A DNA stretch of 64,000 nt from Desulfosarcina sp. OttesenSCG-928-A07 (GTDB taxonomy: Bacteria; Desulfobacterota; Desulfobacteria; Desulfobacterales; Desulfosarcinaceae): assembly GCA_030267325.1 (NCBI GenBank), contig JAJDJS010000002.1, forward strand, positions 62,001 to 126,000, read 5' to 3'. This document shows, one piece after another, positions 19,765-27,942 of the stretch (position 1 is the stretch's first letter; each line of letters opens with the position of its first letter). Under the pieces are notes generated by a model. That model worked only from the letters and a program-made list of their open reading frames with translations, was not told where the DNA came from and did no database searches. The position numbers and the translations under genes are program-made.

Positions 19765-20001
19765 TTACTGATTCCCATACCCGTTCAGTTCCCCGCAATC
19801 CGGGCACTGCCAGGTGATACCGTTGCAGGACATGCGCGAGAAATTTTCATACATGCAGTCCTGGCACATCATGAATCCGCAGCGGCAGGTCCAGCAGAAC
19901 GGAACGGTTTTTTTGCAGCAGTGGCAGGTTTTCGGGCCTTTTCGGCGGCGCCGGTAGGCACCGGAAGACAACTCCGGGGACGGACGGGTGTTGGCGGACA
20001 T
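19765..20001 (-). CDS. Small Cys-rich zinc-cluster protein, 78 aa
   Basis: Start chosen at 20001, with AAGGA about 11 bases upstream. After a basic stretch (YRRRRKGPK) come six CxxC or CxC-type pairs: CHCC, CWTCRC, CQDC and CPDC. This suggests two interleaved zinc sites like a small RING or treble-clef protein. It is divergent from polA, 77 bases away. I do not recognise the family. A nucleic-acid or protein-binding role is possible but not shown. Confidence 0.7.
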   Translation of the reverse strand: MSANTRPSPELSSGAYRRRRKGPKTCHCCKKTVPFCWTCRCGFMMCQDCMYENFSRMSCNGITWQCPDCGELNGYGNQ

Positions 20002-20078
20002 CGTGTTGGCTTTCCTTGAAAAAATGATATAAATCGGGGCGCTGAACTTCATTTCCCCTCTAATCCAGGAGACCGCCC

Positions 20079-22787
20079 GTGTCAACGTCACCCGCTTCAG
20101 CTCCGCCGGAACACGCCCCGCAGACCCTTTATCTCATTGATGGCAGCGCTTATATTTACCGGGCCTATCATGCCATCCGGGGCCTTTCCAACAGCAGCGG
20201 CCTGCCCACCAACGCCACCTTCGGCTTTACCCGGATGCTCATCAAGCTGATGGAGGACCGGAAGCCCGGCCATGTGGCCATGTTTTTTGACGCCAAGGGC
20301 CCGACCTTTCGCCATGAGCGCTTTGCCGCATACAAGGCCAACCGCCCGCCCATGCCGGACGATCTGGTTCAGCAGCTCCCCTGGATCCGGAAAGTGACCG
20401 ATGCCTTCAACATTCCGGTGTTTGAACTGGCCGGCTATGAAGCAGACGATCTCATCGGCACCCTTTCCCGAAAAGCCGAAGAAAACGGAATGGCTGTGAT
20501 CATGGTCACTGGCGACAAGGACTTCATGCAACTGATCACGGACCGCCGCACCATCTGGGATCCCATGAAGGACGTGGTGATTGATGAGGCGGAAATCCGG
20601 CGGCAGTTTGACCTTGCCCCTGGCCAGATCATCGACGTGATGGGCTTTTCCGGCGATACAGCGGACAATGTCCCCGGTGTTCCGGGAATCGGCCAGAAAA
20701 CCGCCGTCAAACTGGTCCAGACCTTTGGCAGCATGGCCGGGGTATATGATCGCATTGACGAGATTCAGGCCAAAAAGCAGAAGGAAAACCTGCTCCAGTT
20801 TAAGGACCAGGCGTTTCTCAGCCGGGATCTGGTCACCATTGACCAGAACGCGCCCATTGAGATGCATCTGGAGGCCCTTGCAGCGAAAAAACCCGATGAA
20901 GAAGCCCTGACCCGGCTTTTCGGCGAACTGGAATTCCGGCAGTTGCAGCAGACTTACGCGCCCCGGAAAGAACCAATCCCGCGCGATTATACGGCGATTC
21001 TGGATGAAGCCGCCCTGGACGATCTGGTCCGGCGGCTGGAGGGGGCCGGACGGTTTGCCCTGGACACGGAAACCACGTCCACCTCGCCCATGCGGGCCCA
21101 TCTGGTGGGACTCTCGTTTTCCGTCACACCAGGAACAGCCTGGTACATTCCCGTGGATCACCGGTATATCGGCGCGCCGCCCCAGCTTTCCGCAAAAGCG
21201 GTGCTGGCCCGTCTGGCCCCGGTTTTCATGAATCCGGCCATTGAAAAAATCGGCCAGAACATCAAATACGACTGGATGGTGCTGCGCCGCCACGGTGCGG
21301 ATCTGGCCGGGGTGGCCTTTGACACCATGATTGCCTCGTATCTGCTGAATCCGGCCAAGCGGGCCCATGGCCTGGACCAGATTGCCCTGGATTATCTGGA
21401 TCACAAAAACATCACTTACGAAGAAGTGGCGGGAAAGGGAAAAAGCGCGGTTTCCTTTGATCAGGTCCCCATTGAAACAGCAGTGCCCTATGCCTGCGAA
21501 GACGCGGACATCACGCTTTCGGCCCATGAAGTGTTTGTCCCGCTGCTGGCGGCAGACGGGCTTTCCGATTTGATGGACAAGGTGGAAATGCCCCTTTTGC
21601 CCGTGCTTTTAAAAATGGAGCTCACCGGCGTGTGTGTGGACCGGGACCGGCTGCACCAGCTTTCAGATCGTTTTGCCAGGCAGCTTTCAGACCTTGAGCG
21701 GGAAATTTACGCCCTGGCCGGCGAAACCTTCAATATCCATTCATCCCAGCAGCTGGGCGAGATTCTGTTTGAAAAATTAAAGCTGCCGGTTCAGAAAAAA
21801 ACAAAGAAGAAAACCGGATATTCCACGGACGTGGAAGTCCTCACCACCCTTGCCAGGGACCACGCGCTGCCGGCCCTGATGCTTCGCCACCGCTCCCTGG
21901 CCAAGCTCAAATCCACCTATGCCGATGCCCTCATTGACCTGATTCATCCGGAAACCGGCCGGATTCATACGTCCTTTAACCAGACCGTCACTGCCACGGG
22001 CCGCCTGAGCAGCAGTGATCCCAATCTTCAGAACATTCCCATCCGGACCGAAGAAGGCCGGGAAATCCGCAAAGCCTTTATCCCCAGAAACGGCTGGCGG
22101 CTGCTTTCGGCGGATTATTCCCAGATTGAACTGCGGATTCTGGCCCACTGCTCGGACGATCCGATCCTGATCCAGTCCTTCCGGGATGAAGAAGATATCC
22201 ACACCCGGACCGCCGCTGAAGTGTTCCAGGTGCCGGCGGACCAGGTGACCGATGAACTGCGGCGCCAGGCCAAGGCCATCAATTTCGGCATTATTTACGG
22301 CATGAGTGCCTTTGGCCTGTCCCGGGATCTGGACATCACCAACAAAATGGCCCAGACCTACATTGACCACTATTTTGCCCGTTATCCGGGGGTCAAGGCC
22401 TTTATCGACAGCACCATTTCCCAGTCCCGGGAATCGGGCCGGACCAGCACCCTGATGGGGCGCATCCGCCATGTGCCGGACATGTCCAGCGCCAACCGGA
22501 GCATCCGCCAGGCCGCAGAGCGGATCGCCATCAACACGCCCATCCAGGGAACAGCGGCAGATCTCATCAAGCTGGCCATGATCCAGGTGGACCAGGCCCT
22601 GTCTGAACGACAGATGGAAACCACCATGCTGCTGTCGGTCCACGATGAAATGATCTTTGAAGTGCCGCCCCGCGAGCTGGATGCCGCCCGCAGCCTGATC
22701 CGGGAAAAAATGGAAAATGTCTGGAAACTTTCCGTGCCCCTCAAAGTCAATCTGGCGGATGGTGACAACTGGGCCGATGCGCATTGA
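20079..22787 (+). CDS. polA: DNA polymerase I
   Basis: 902-aa polymerase with all three domains. The 5'-3' exonuclease is at about 15-300 (YLIDGSAYIYRAYHA, GYEADDLIGT, VTGDKDFMQL, DNVPGVPGIGQKTA). The 3'-5' proofreading domain (FALDTETTSTSP, CEDADITLSAHEVF) keeps its acidic residues. The polymerase core has FNQTVTATGRLSSSDPNLQN, SADYSQIELRILAH, RRQAKAINFGIIYGMSAFGL and LSVHDEMIFEVP. The start is GTG at 20079 with CAGGAGA 7 bases upstream. It functions in Okazaki-fragment processing and repair. Full length and apparently intact. Confidence 0.97.
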   Translation: MSTSPASAPPEHAPQTLYLIDGSAYIYRAYHAIRGLSNSSGLPTNATFGFTRMLIKLMEDRKPGHVAMFFDAKGPTFRHERFAAYKANRPPMPDDLVQQLPWIRKVTDAFNIPVFELAGYEADDLIGTLSRKAEENGMAVIMVTGDKDFMQLITDRRTIWDPMKDVVIDEAEIRRQFDLAPGQIIDVMGFSGDTADNVPGVPGIGQKTAVKLVQTFGSMAGVYDRIDEIQAKKQKENLLQFKDQAFLSRDLVTIDQNAPIEMHLEALAAKKPDEEALTRLFGELEFRQLQQTYAPRKEPIPRDYTAILDEAALDDLVRRLEGAGRFALDTETTSTSPMRAHLVGLSFSVTPGTAWYIPVDHRYIGAPPQLSAKAVLARLAPVFMNPAIEKIGQNIKYDWMVLRRHGADLAGVAFDTMIASYLLNPAKRAHGLDQIALDYLDHKNITYEEVAGKGKSAVSFDQVPIETAVPYACEDADITLSAHEVFVPLLAADGLSDLMDKVEMPLLPVLLKMELTGVCVDRDRLHQLSDRFARQLSDLEREIYALAGETFNIHSSQQLGEILFEKLKLPVQKKTKKKTGYSTDVEVLTTLARDHALPALMLRHRSLAKLKSTYADALIDLIHPETGRIHTSFNQTVTATGRLSSSDPNLQNIPIRTEEGREIRKAFIPRNGWRLLSADYSQIELRILAHCSDDPILIQSFRDEEDIHTRTAAEVFQVPADQVTDELRRQAKAINFGIIYGMSAFGLSRDLDITNKMAQTYIDHYFARYPGVKAFIDSTISQSRESGRTSTLMGRIRHVPDMSSANRSIRQAAERIAINTPIQGTAADLIKLAMIQVDQALSERQMETTMLLSVHDEMIFEVPPRELDAARSLIREKMENVWKLSVPLKVNLADGDNWADAH

Positions 22788-22826
22788 CAGGGGGGAGAAA
22801 ATGGCTGGCGCTGCTTTCCGGGCCAG

Positions 22827-22966
22827 CTATACTGCGCACCGCCAATAAGTTGCTGTTTTCAGATTTTGAAAACCAGGGGTGCGATTCATTGCGCCCTGTC
22901 TGATGCAGGGGCGCCTCGCGAGGTGCCCCTACTGAAATAATGAGTTTAATGGCGTTTCTGAGTATA
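22827..22966 (+). repeat. MITE-like repeat, copy A
   Basis: About 140 bases bounded by imperfect terminal inverted repeats: TATACTGCGCACCGCCAATA at the left, and TTTAATGGCGTTTCTGAGTA, its near reverse complement, at the right. Inside is a strong palindrome around GGGGCGCCTCGCGAGGTGCC. The sequence recurs as copy B directly next to it and as copy C at 26530-26671 in the opposite orientation. No ORF. Confidence 0.8.
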
Positions 22967-23073
22967 TACTGCGCACCGCCAATAAATTTCTGTTTTTGAA
23001 TATTGAAAAGTAGGGGCACGATTCATCGTGCCCTCTCTGAAAAAATAAATTTAATGGCGTTCCTGAGTATATT
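22963..23073 (+). repeat. MITE-like repeat, copy B (shorter)
   Basis: Same ends as copy A (TATACTGCGCACCGCCAATA, and TTTAATGGCGTTCCTGAGTA at the right) and same orientation, sharing the TATA at the junction. The interior is shorter, with GGGCACGATTCATCGTGCCC as its hairpin instead of the long GC-rich palindrome. Confidence 0.75.
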
Positions 23074-23082
23074 TTCTGATTC

Positions 23083-23718
23083 CTAAACCCTGACCAGCGG
23101 CTGGCTGATCACTTTCACAGGATTTCCCCGCTCCAGGGTATTGTGCTGATCCCAGTTTTCCCGGATCAGGCGCCGGTTTTCGTCCGCCTGCCAGTTGACC
23201 AGCTTCAGATACAGCCGCTCTCTGGCCAGTTTTTTGTTCCGGGCCTGGGATCGCTCGTCCGATGCCATGGCCCACAGTCCGGTGGGAATATGAACGGCCC
23301 GCACTGCGGATTCGGTTTTGTTCACATGCTGGCCGCCAGGACCGGACGCTCGCAAGGTGTCATACCGAAGATCTTTCTCATCCGAAAAACCAGCTTCCGG
23401 AATCTGGATGCGCTGGATGCCGATGAACCAGTTCTTTCGTTTGTACAGTTTCCGGTAGGGGCTTTTGCTGATCCACTGAAGGGTTCCGGTCCACTGGACC
23501 GCAAACGCTTCTGCGGTCTTGCCGCCAAGCTTGATGCTGGCGGATCGCAGGGTGCCGGCAAACTCCGGCGGACCGGGCTCCCGTTCCAAAATGTCGACCA
23601 AAAGCCCGGCTTCCCGCGCTGCCTTCAGGATCATTTCCAGAACCAGGGCCACAACCCGTGCGCATTCCACCGGACCTCTGCCTGATGTGATCTGAAGAAA
23701 AACAGGCTGGGATCTCAT
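23083..23718 (-). CDS. prfH: Peptide chain release factor H (PrfH)
   Basis: 211-aa release-factor homologue consisting mainly of the GGQ peptidyl-hydrolase domain: [20 protein letters not shown] at about 125-144, after an N-terminal PrfH-specific part ([19 protein letters not shown]). It lacks the full stop-codon-reading architecture of RF1/RF2. Published work on PrfH/RtcB2 pairs shows that PrfH releases peptides from ribosomes with a cleaved decoding centre so that RtcB2 can reseal the 16S rRNA. Its ATG overlaps the rtcB stop (ATGA), so expression is coupled. Confidence 0.93.
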   Translation of the reverse strand: MRSQPVFLQITSGRGPVECARVVALVLEMILKAAREAGLLVDILEREPGPPEFAGTLRSASIKLGGKTAEAFAVQWTGTLQWISKSPYRKLYKRKNWFIGIQRIQIPEAGFSDEKDLRYDTLRASGPGGQHVNKTESAVRAVHIPTGLWAMASDERSQARNKKLARERLYLKLVNWQADENRRLIRENWDQHNTLERGNPVKVISQPLVRV

Positions 23719-25109
23719 TCTTTGTTCATCCTCACAATGCGGGGCATAAATTTGCCGTGAACCGTCACAAGCCCGGTCTGGCAGGCCATGATCTGGTCAA
23801 TGTCCTTGTAGGCAGAAGGGGTTTCCTCAAGGCTGCCGCCCATCAGGGTGACGCCTTTTTCGGAAAGGGCCTTTCGCATGGCAGACCGGGTAAAGGATTC
23901 TTTTGCCTTTTGCCGGGACATGGTGCGCCCGGCCCCATGGGACGCGGAAGAAAGGGATGCGTCCTCGCCGCATCCCACCACCAGATAGCCAGGGCTGGCC
24001 ATGCTGCCGGGGATGAATCCGGCAACCCCCTTGCCCGCAGGGGTCGCGCCCTTTCGATGGACGATGAGGGGCCTTCCGCCGATGTCTTCCTTCCAGGCAA
24101 AGTTGTGATGGTTGCTGAGGGTGGCTAGGACAGAGACCCCCAACTCGCGGGTGAGGTTTTTGTGGATCTGTTCATGGCAGGCTTTGGCAAAATCACCGGC
24201 CAGGTTCATGCTGAGCCAGTATTCCGCACCTGCCTCGGAATCCAGATCCAGCCAGGCAAAATTCGTGGCCCCTCTGGGAAGCCGGCACTGGTCCCGGGCA
24301 ATTTCACTGTAGGCCGTGGCAATGGTCGCCCCCATGCCCCGGGACCCGGAATGGGAAACAAGGGCCGCATAGGTTCCTGGCGAAAGTCCCAGCACATTGT
24401 CTTCAAACAGGGTGAGTTCGCCGAATTCCACAAAATGATTGCCCCCGCCGGAAGAGCCCAGTTGCCGGACCGCCTTTCCATGCAGGCGCTTGAGCAGATC
24501 CGTGGCGAAAAATTCCGGGCAATCGAGGATTTCGTGTTCCTGACGAAAGGGAAGTCCGCCGTCCATGCCAAAATGGGTGCAGGCCCGCAGGGCAGCCTTG
24601 ATCTGGTGGGTATAGCGCCGGGCAAACTGCGCGCCGCTGTCCAGCACGGAAAGGCTCATCCGGCAGCCGATGTCCACGCCAACAGCATAGGGAATCACCT
24701 GGTTTTCCGTTGCCAGCACGCCGCCCACCGGAAGACCGTAGCCTGGATGCGCGTCTGCCATCAGCGCACCGGAAACAGCGACCGGAAGGCGCATGGCCAT
24801 CTGCATCTGCTGCTTTGCAAGGCTTTCGATAAACGGATTGCCGTAGGTTTTGAAGGAAACCGCCTCCTCCCGCAGGGCATAGGTCCTGAAGGCAAGGGCT
24901 TCTTCCGGTGAAGGGGAAAGATGCTCCGCGAGTTTTCCCCAGATGGGATCGGATTTGTAGGCGTCCGGATCGTCAACTACCGCCCGGAGAAGGGACAAAA
25001 GTTCGTCTTTGGAACGATATCGGTAGGGTTTGAGGCTGTTGACAGCCAGGCTGCGGGCAATGTCGCTCCGCAGGCCAAGTTGGGTCAGTTCTTTAGGTCG
25101 TATGGCCAT
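23715..25109 (-). CDS. rtcB: RtcB family RNA ligase (RtcB2, PrfH-associated)
   Basis: 464-aa GTP/Mn-dependent RNA ligase joining 2',3'-cyclic phosphate or 3'-phosphate to 5'-OH ends. Signature segments are [72 protein letters not shown] and the guanylylation-site region [12 protein letters not shown]. It begins with a [13 protein letters not shown] extension rather than the classical RtcB N-terminus. The tight overlap with prfH identifies it as the RtcB2/PrfH rescue-and-repair type. A 43-codon ORF overlaps its start by 25 bases. Confidence 0.95.
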   Translation of the reverse strand: MAIRPKELTQLGLRSDIARSLAVNSLKPYRYRSKDELLSLLRAVVDDPDAYKSDPIWGKLAEHLSPSPEEALAFRTYALREEAVSFKTYGNPFIESLAKQQMQMAMRLPVAVSGALMADAHPGYGLPVGGVLATENQVIPYAVGVDIGCRMSLSVLDSGAQFARRYTHQIKAALRACTHFGMDGGLPFRQEHEILDCPEFFATDLLKRLHGKAVRQLGSSGGGNHFVEFGELTLFEDNVLGLSPGTYAALVSHSGSRGMGATIATAYSEIARDQCRLPRGATNFAWLDLDSEAGAEYWLSMNLAGDFAKACHEQIHKNLTRELGVSVLATLSNHHNFAWKEDIGGRPLIVHRKGATPAGKGVAGFIPGSMASPGYLVVGCGEDASLSSASHGAGRTMSRQKAKESFTRSAMRKALSEKGVTLMGGSLEETPSAYKDIDQIMACQTGLVTVHGKFMPRIVRMNKE

Positions 25110-25216
25110 AAGTCCTTTTTCTCTTTTTGTTTATCACGCCATGGCGGCGCGGTGTGTCGCATCAATGCGTTAATAGAGGTTCTGTTTCCGGTGCGGATGG
25201 ATTCAATGACAGTCAT
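25085..25216 (-). CDS. 43-aa leader ORF overlapping rtcB
   Basis: Starts at the ATG at 25216 with AAAGGAG about 7 bases upstream, one of the best ribosome-binding sites in the area. It reads MTVIESIRTGNRTSINALMR and on to [11 protein letters not shown], ending 25 bases inside rtcB in another frame. The supplied track shows it only as the tail of a longer ORF without an RBS. It could be a translated regulatory leader whose translation opens the rtcB start, or a small partner protein. I do not recognise it. Confidence 0.6.
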   Translation of the reverse strand: MTVIESIRTGNRTSINALMRHTAPPWRDKQKEKKDLWPYDLKN

Positions 25217-25275
25217 GGTGTACTCCTTTCGGTTTGCGGAAAAATACCGCGTCAAGGGTGTGTTGATGTTTTTTT

Positions 25276-25307
25276 GCGCGGCATTTGAAAAATGTTCCGT
25301 GCCGCGC
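25276..25307. promoter_or_regulatory. Inverted repeat between rtcB leader and fic
   Basis: GCGCGGCA and TGCCGCGC pair perfectly over 16 bases, with a nested CATTTGAAAAATG dyad. On the minus strand it would form a 5'-UTR hairpin about 60 bases before the leader ORF; on the plus strand it is followed by ATTTTTAA. It could be an operator or an attenuator for the divergent rtcB and fic genes. Confidence 0.4.
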
Positions 25308-25475
25308 ATTTTTAAGGCGTAGCCTATAGCGGATGCGAAAAGAATTTTCCAGCCCATTTTTTTGTGTAATGCCGGATAGAAACACCGGATTTTCGTGTTT
25401 TTAGGTACTGCGCCCTTTTTTCGGAATAACGCTTCACCAGTGGAAAACACGGGTATCTTGTGCAATAAAACAGTC

Positions 25476-26507
25476 ATGAAAAAAACCGCCCCCTATCAGC
25501 CGCCTTACACCATCACCCCGGAAATCCTGAACCGGGTTGCGGCCATCAGCGAGGCTGTGGGAAGACTGACCGTACTTGCCGACACGGCGTCTGCGCTTTT
25601 CCTGCGGCGCATCAATCGTGTCCGTACCATTCACGGATCACTGGCCATTGAGGGAAACACCCTGAGCCAGGACCAGATTACCGCGATTCTTGATGGAAAA
25701 CCGGTGATTGCCCTGCCACGGGAAGTGCGGGAAGTCAAAAATGCCCTTGCTGCCTACGAGCGCGTTGATGCCTGGCAGCCCGAGTCGGAAACTGATTTAT
25801 TGGAGGCCCATAGCCTGTTGATGGCGGGCCTTATTGGCGATGCGGGAAAATACCGCAGCAGCGGCGTGGGGGTCATGGCAGGGCGGCAGGTTGTTCACAT
25901 GGCGCCCCCGGCAAAACGGGTACCGCTTCTGATGGCTGATCTGTTGGGCTGGCTTTTCCGTACGGATGTGCATCCGCTCATCACCAGCGCGGTTTTTCAC
26001 TACGAATTTGAATTCATCCATCCGTTTGCCGATGGCAATGGCCGCATGGGCCGGCTGTGGCAAAGCCTGATCCTGTCCCGCTGGAACCCTTTGTTTGCCG
26101 ATATTCCGGTGGAAAGCCTGATTTTCGAACACCAGGCCGACTATTACCAGGCCCTTCAGGAAAGCACCCGCAGGACGGATTCCGCGCCGTTTATCGAATT
26201 GATGCTGCGGCTGATCGAAAACAGTGTTGTCAGCCCCCAAGTCAGCCCCCAGGTCACCCCCCAGGTCACCCCCCAGGTCGGCGCCCTGCTCGCTGTCATC
26301 CAGGGGGCAATGGACCGCGAAGCACTGCAATCCGCACTGGGGCTTTCGGACCGCAAATCCTTCCGTGCCCGCTACCTCGGGCCAGCCTTGGCGGCGGGTC
26401 TGGTTGAAATGACCCTTCCTGACAAGCCCAGCAGCCGCCTTCAGCGATACCGCCTCACCGAAAAGGGGGCAGAACTGGCTGGCGCAGGATGCGCAGTAAG
26501 CCGGTGA
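25476..26507 (+). CDS. Fic family protein (class II, winged-helix C-terminus)
   Basis: 343-aa Fic protein. The catalytic motif HPFADGNGRMGR (His182) is intact, so AMP or another nucleotide part may be transferred to a target. An N-terminal inhibitory motif SLAIEG (Ser55-Glu59-Gly60) marks it as a self-inhibited class II enzyme. Residues about 252-267 are a PQV(S/T) tetrapeptide repeat, then a winged-helix-like segment (LSDRKSFRARYLGPALAAGL). The ORF-track start at 25395 adds 27 residues without Fic features. Divergent from rtcB-prfH, 260 bases apart, inside the same repeat-bounded block. Confidence 0.88.
   Translation: MKKTAPYQPPYTITPEILNRVAAISEAVGRLTVLADTASALFLRRINRVRTIHGSLAIEGNTLSQDQITAILDGKPVIALPREVREVKNALAAYERVDAWQPESETDLLEAHSLLMAGLIGDAGKYRSSGVGVMAGRQVVHMAPPAKRVPLLMADLLGWLFRTDVHPLITSAVFHYEFEFIHPFADGNGRMGRLWQSLILSRWNPLFADIPVESLIFEHQADYYQALQESTRRTDSAPFIELMLRLIENSVVSPQVSPQVTPQVTPQVGALLAVIQGAMDREALQSALGLSDRKSFRARYLGPALAAGLVEMTLPDKPSSRLQRYRLTEKGAELAGAGCAVSR
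26229..26276 (+). repeat. Four 12-base tandem repeats inside fic
   Basis: Four copies of GTCA(G/C)CCCCCA(A/G) encode VSPQ VSPQ VTPQ VTPQ, a flexible linker between the Fic domain and the winged helix. Similar PQV linkers are known in Fic proteins. Copy number may vary between strains by slippage. Confidence 0.85.
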
Positions 26508-26529
26508 CGCGCGGAAGCAGAAAAGGAAG

Positions 26530-26671
26530 ATATACTCAGAAACGCCATTCAACTCATCATTATCAGTAGGGGCGCCTCGCGAGGCGCCCCTACATCAGAC
26601 AGGGCGCAATGAGTCGCGGCCCTGGTTTTCAAAATCTGAAAATAGCAATTTATTGGCGGTTCGCAGTATAT
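26530..26671 (-). repeat. MITE-like repeat, copy C (inverted)
   Basis: 142 bases. Its reverse complement nearly matches copy A: ATATACTGCGAACCGCCAAT at the left, the same AGGGGCGCCTCGCGAGGCGC palindrome, and GCGTTTCTGAGTATAT at the right end. With copies A/B it brackets prfH-rtcB-fic in inverted orientation. No ORF. Confidence 0.82.
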
Positions 26672-26739
26672 CTTTTCGGTAGAATATACGAAGCCGCCAT
26701 CCTTGGGATAAACTTCCGCTTTCGCCATGTTGACGGGAA

Positions 26740-27546
26740 TTATACGCTGGATTGGGGAGTTTCGGGATCGAGCCCAAACAGGGTGCAGGTGTTGAGCCAA
26801 ATCTGTTTTGCCAAAATTTCCGGCGATTCCTGACGAACTTCAGCCACTTTCAGCAGCACCTCACGAACAAACGCCGGCTCATTGCGACGAAATTTGTTGC
26901 GCTGGGGCGTGGGCGTCAAGTATGGTGCGTCGGTTTCAATCAGGATCCGATCAGGCGGAATCAGCGGAATCATCCGGCGCAGTGATTCTCCGCGCTGGCG
27001 AATCGTGACAATTCCCGTAATCCCGATATAAAACCCCATTTCAAGGTACCGGACCAGTTCGGTTTCCGTACCGCTGAAGCAGTGAACTACTGCCTTTCTC
27101 CGGGAATTGGGGTAATTTTCCAAAAGTTCCAACAGGCGGCCCTGGCTGTCCCGTTCATGAAAAATAAGGGGCAGATCCGCCGCATCCGCTATCTCAAGCT
27201 GACGGACAAACCAGTATTCCTGATCTTTCCGGGGCGATCGCATCCGGTTGAAATCGAGACCAATCTCTCCCCAGGCCACCACTTTGGGATCGGCAGACAG
27301 CATACGCAGATGGTCCAAAGTGGCCTCGGAGCAGGATTTGCTGTTATGGGGATGAACGCCCACAGCAGCAACCAGAAGATCCGGATGGAGATGAGAAAGG
27401 TCAACAGCCCGGCGGGACGTGGCCCCATTAATGCCCGCAATGAGCATTTGATTCACACCGGACATTTTGGCTCGATGCAGAACATCTGAAAAATCCAGGT
27501 CAAAATCTGAATCATCAAGATGGCAATGACTATCAAAAAGTTTCAT
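26740..27546 (-). CDS. tatD: TatD family metal-dependent hydrolase/DNase
   Basis: 268-aa TIM-barrel hydrolase with KLFDSHCHLDD, AAVGVHPHNS, VAWGEIGLDF, LIFHERDSQG, VVHCFSGTETE and ILIETDAPYLTP, the full set of metal-ligand motifs. TatD proteins are 3'-5' exonucleases or related deoxyribonucleases in the cytoplasm; roles in DNA repair and quality control are reported. Length is typical. It stands alone between repeat copy C and the nfn promoter region. Confidence 0.93.
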   Translation of the reverse strand: MKLFDSHCHLDDSDFDLDFSDVLHRAKMSGVNQMLIAGINGATSRRAVDLSHLHPDLLVAAVGVHPHNSKSCSEATLDHLRMLSADPKVVAWGEIGLDFNRMRSPRKDQEYWFVRQLEIADAADLPLIFHERDSQGRLLELLENYPNSRRKAVVHCFSGTETELVRYLEMGFYIGITGIVTIRQRGESLRRMIPLIPPDRILIETDAPYLTPTPQRNKFRRNEPAFVREVLLKVAEVRQESPEILAKQIWLNTCTLFGLDPETPQSSV

Positions 27547-27829
27547 GGGATGGACTTTGTTTCTGTTATGCGTTACAGCACCTTCCGGACAATTTATTCC
27601 GAATGGATGCCCGATTTATTAGGGTACTGCCCGGTTTTTAGCGGTTGTGAGAACATCTCACCTCTTTCACCTGCGTCACCTGTCTTTGGGATAGAAGGAT
27701 GCAGGCCTCTCGGTGAGGACTGAAAACCAGGCGGAACTTTTTTATTTTACTCCCGACACCGCGCTCACCCGAGTGCTGCGCTGTATTCCTGTTTTTTAAA
27801 ACAATTTTCAAGATGAAATGTCCGTTAGC

Positions 27830-27869
27830 GCATTTTATTAACCATGAAAGACATTCCATAATAAAATGC
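27830..27869. promoter_or_regulatory. Perfect inverted repeat upstream of nfnA
   Basis: GCATTTTATTA and TAATAAAATGC are exact 11-base complements separated by 18 bases, ending 73 bases before the nfnA start. There is no T run after it, so an operator pair or mRNA structure is more likely than a terminator. The rest of 27547-27942 shows no recognisable gene. Confidence 0.4.
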
Positions 27870-27942
27870 TCCAGACGTTTTTCAGGGGAGACGTTTTTTC
27901 AGAAAAATGGGGCCGGGAAACACAATCACGTGGAGGACAACA

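Noticed and set aside
20097-21527. 476-codon minus-strand ORF opposite polA
   Set aside because: Complementary to the exonuclease domains of PolA; no plausible protein features.
26229-26276. CRISPR-like short repeats
   Set aside because: Contiguous 12-base in-frame repeats without spacers inside a Fic gene.
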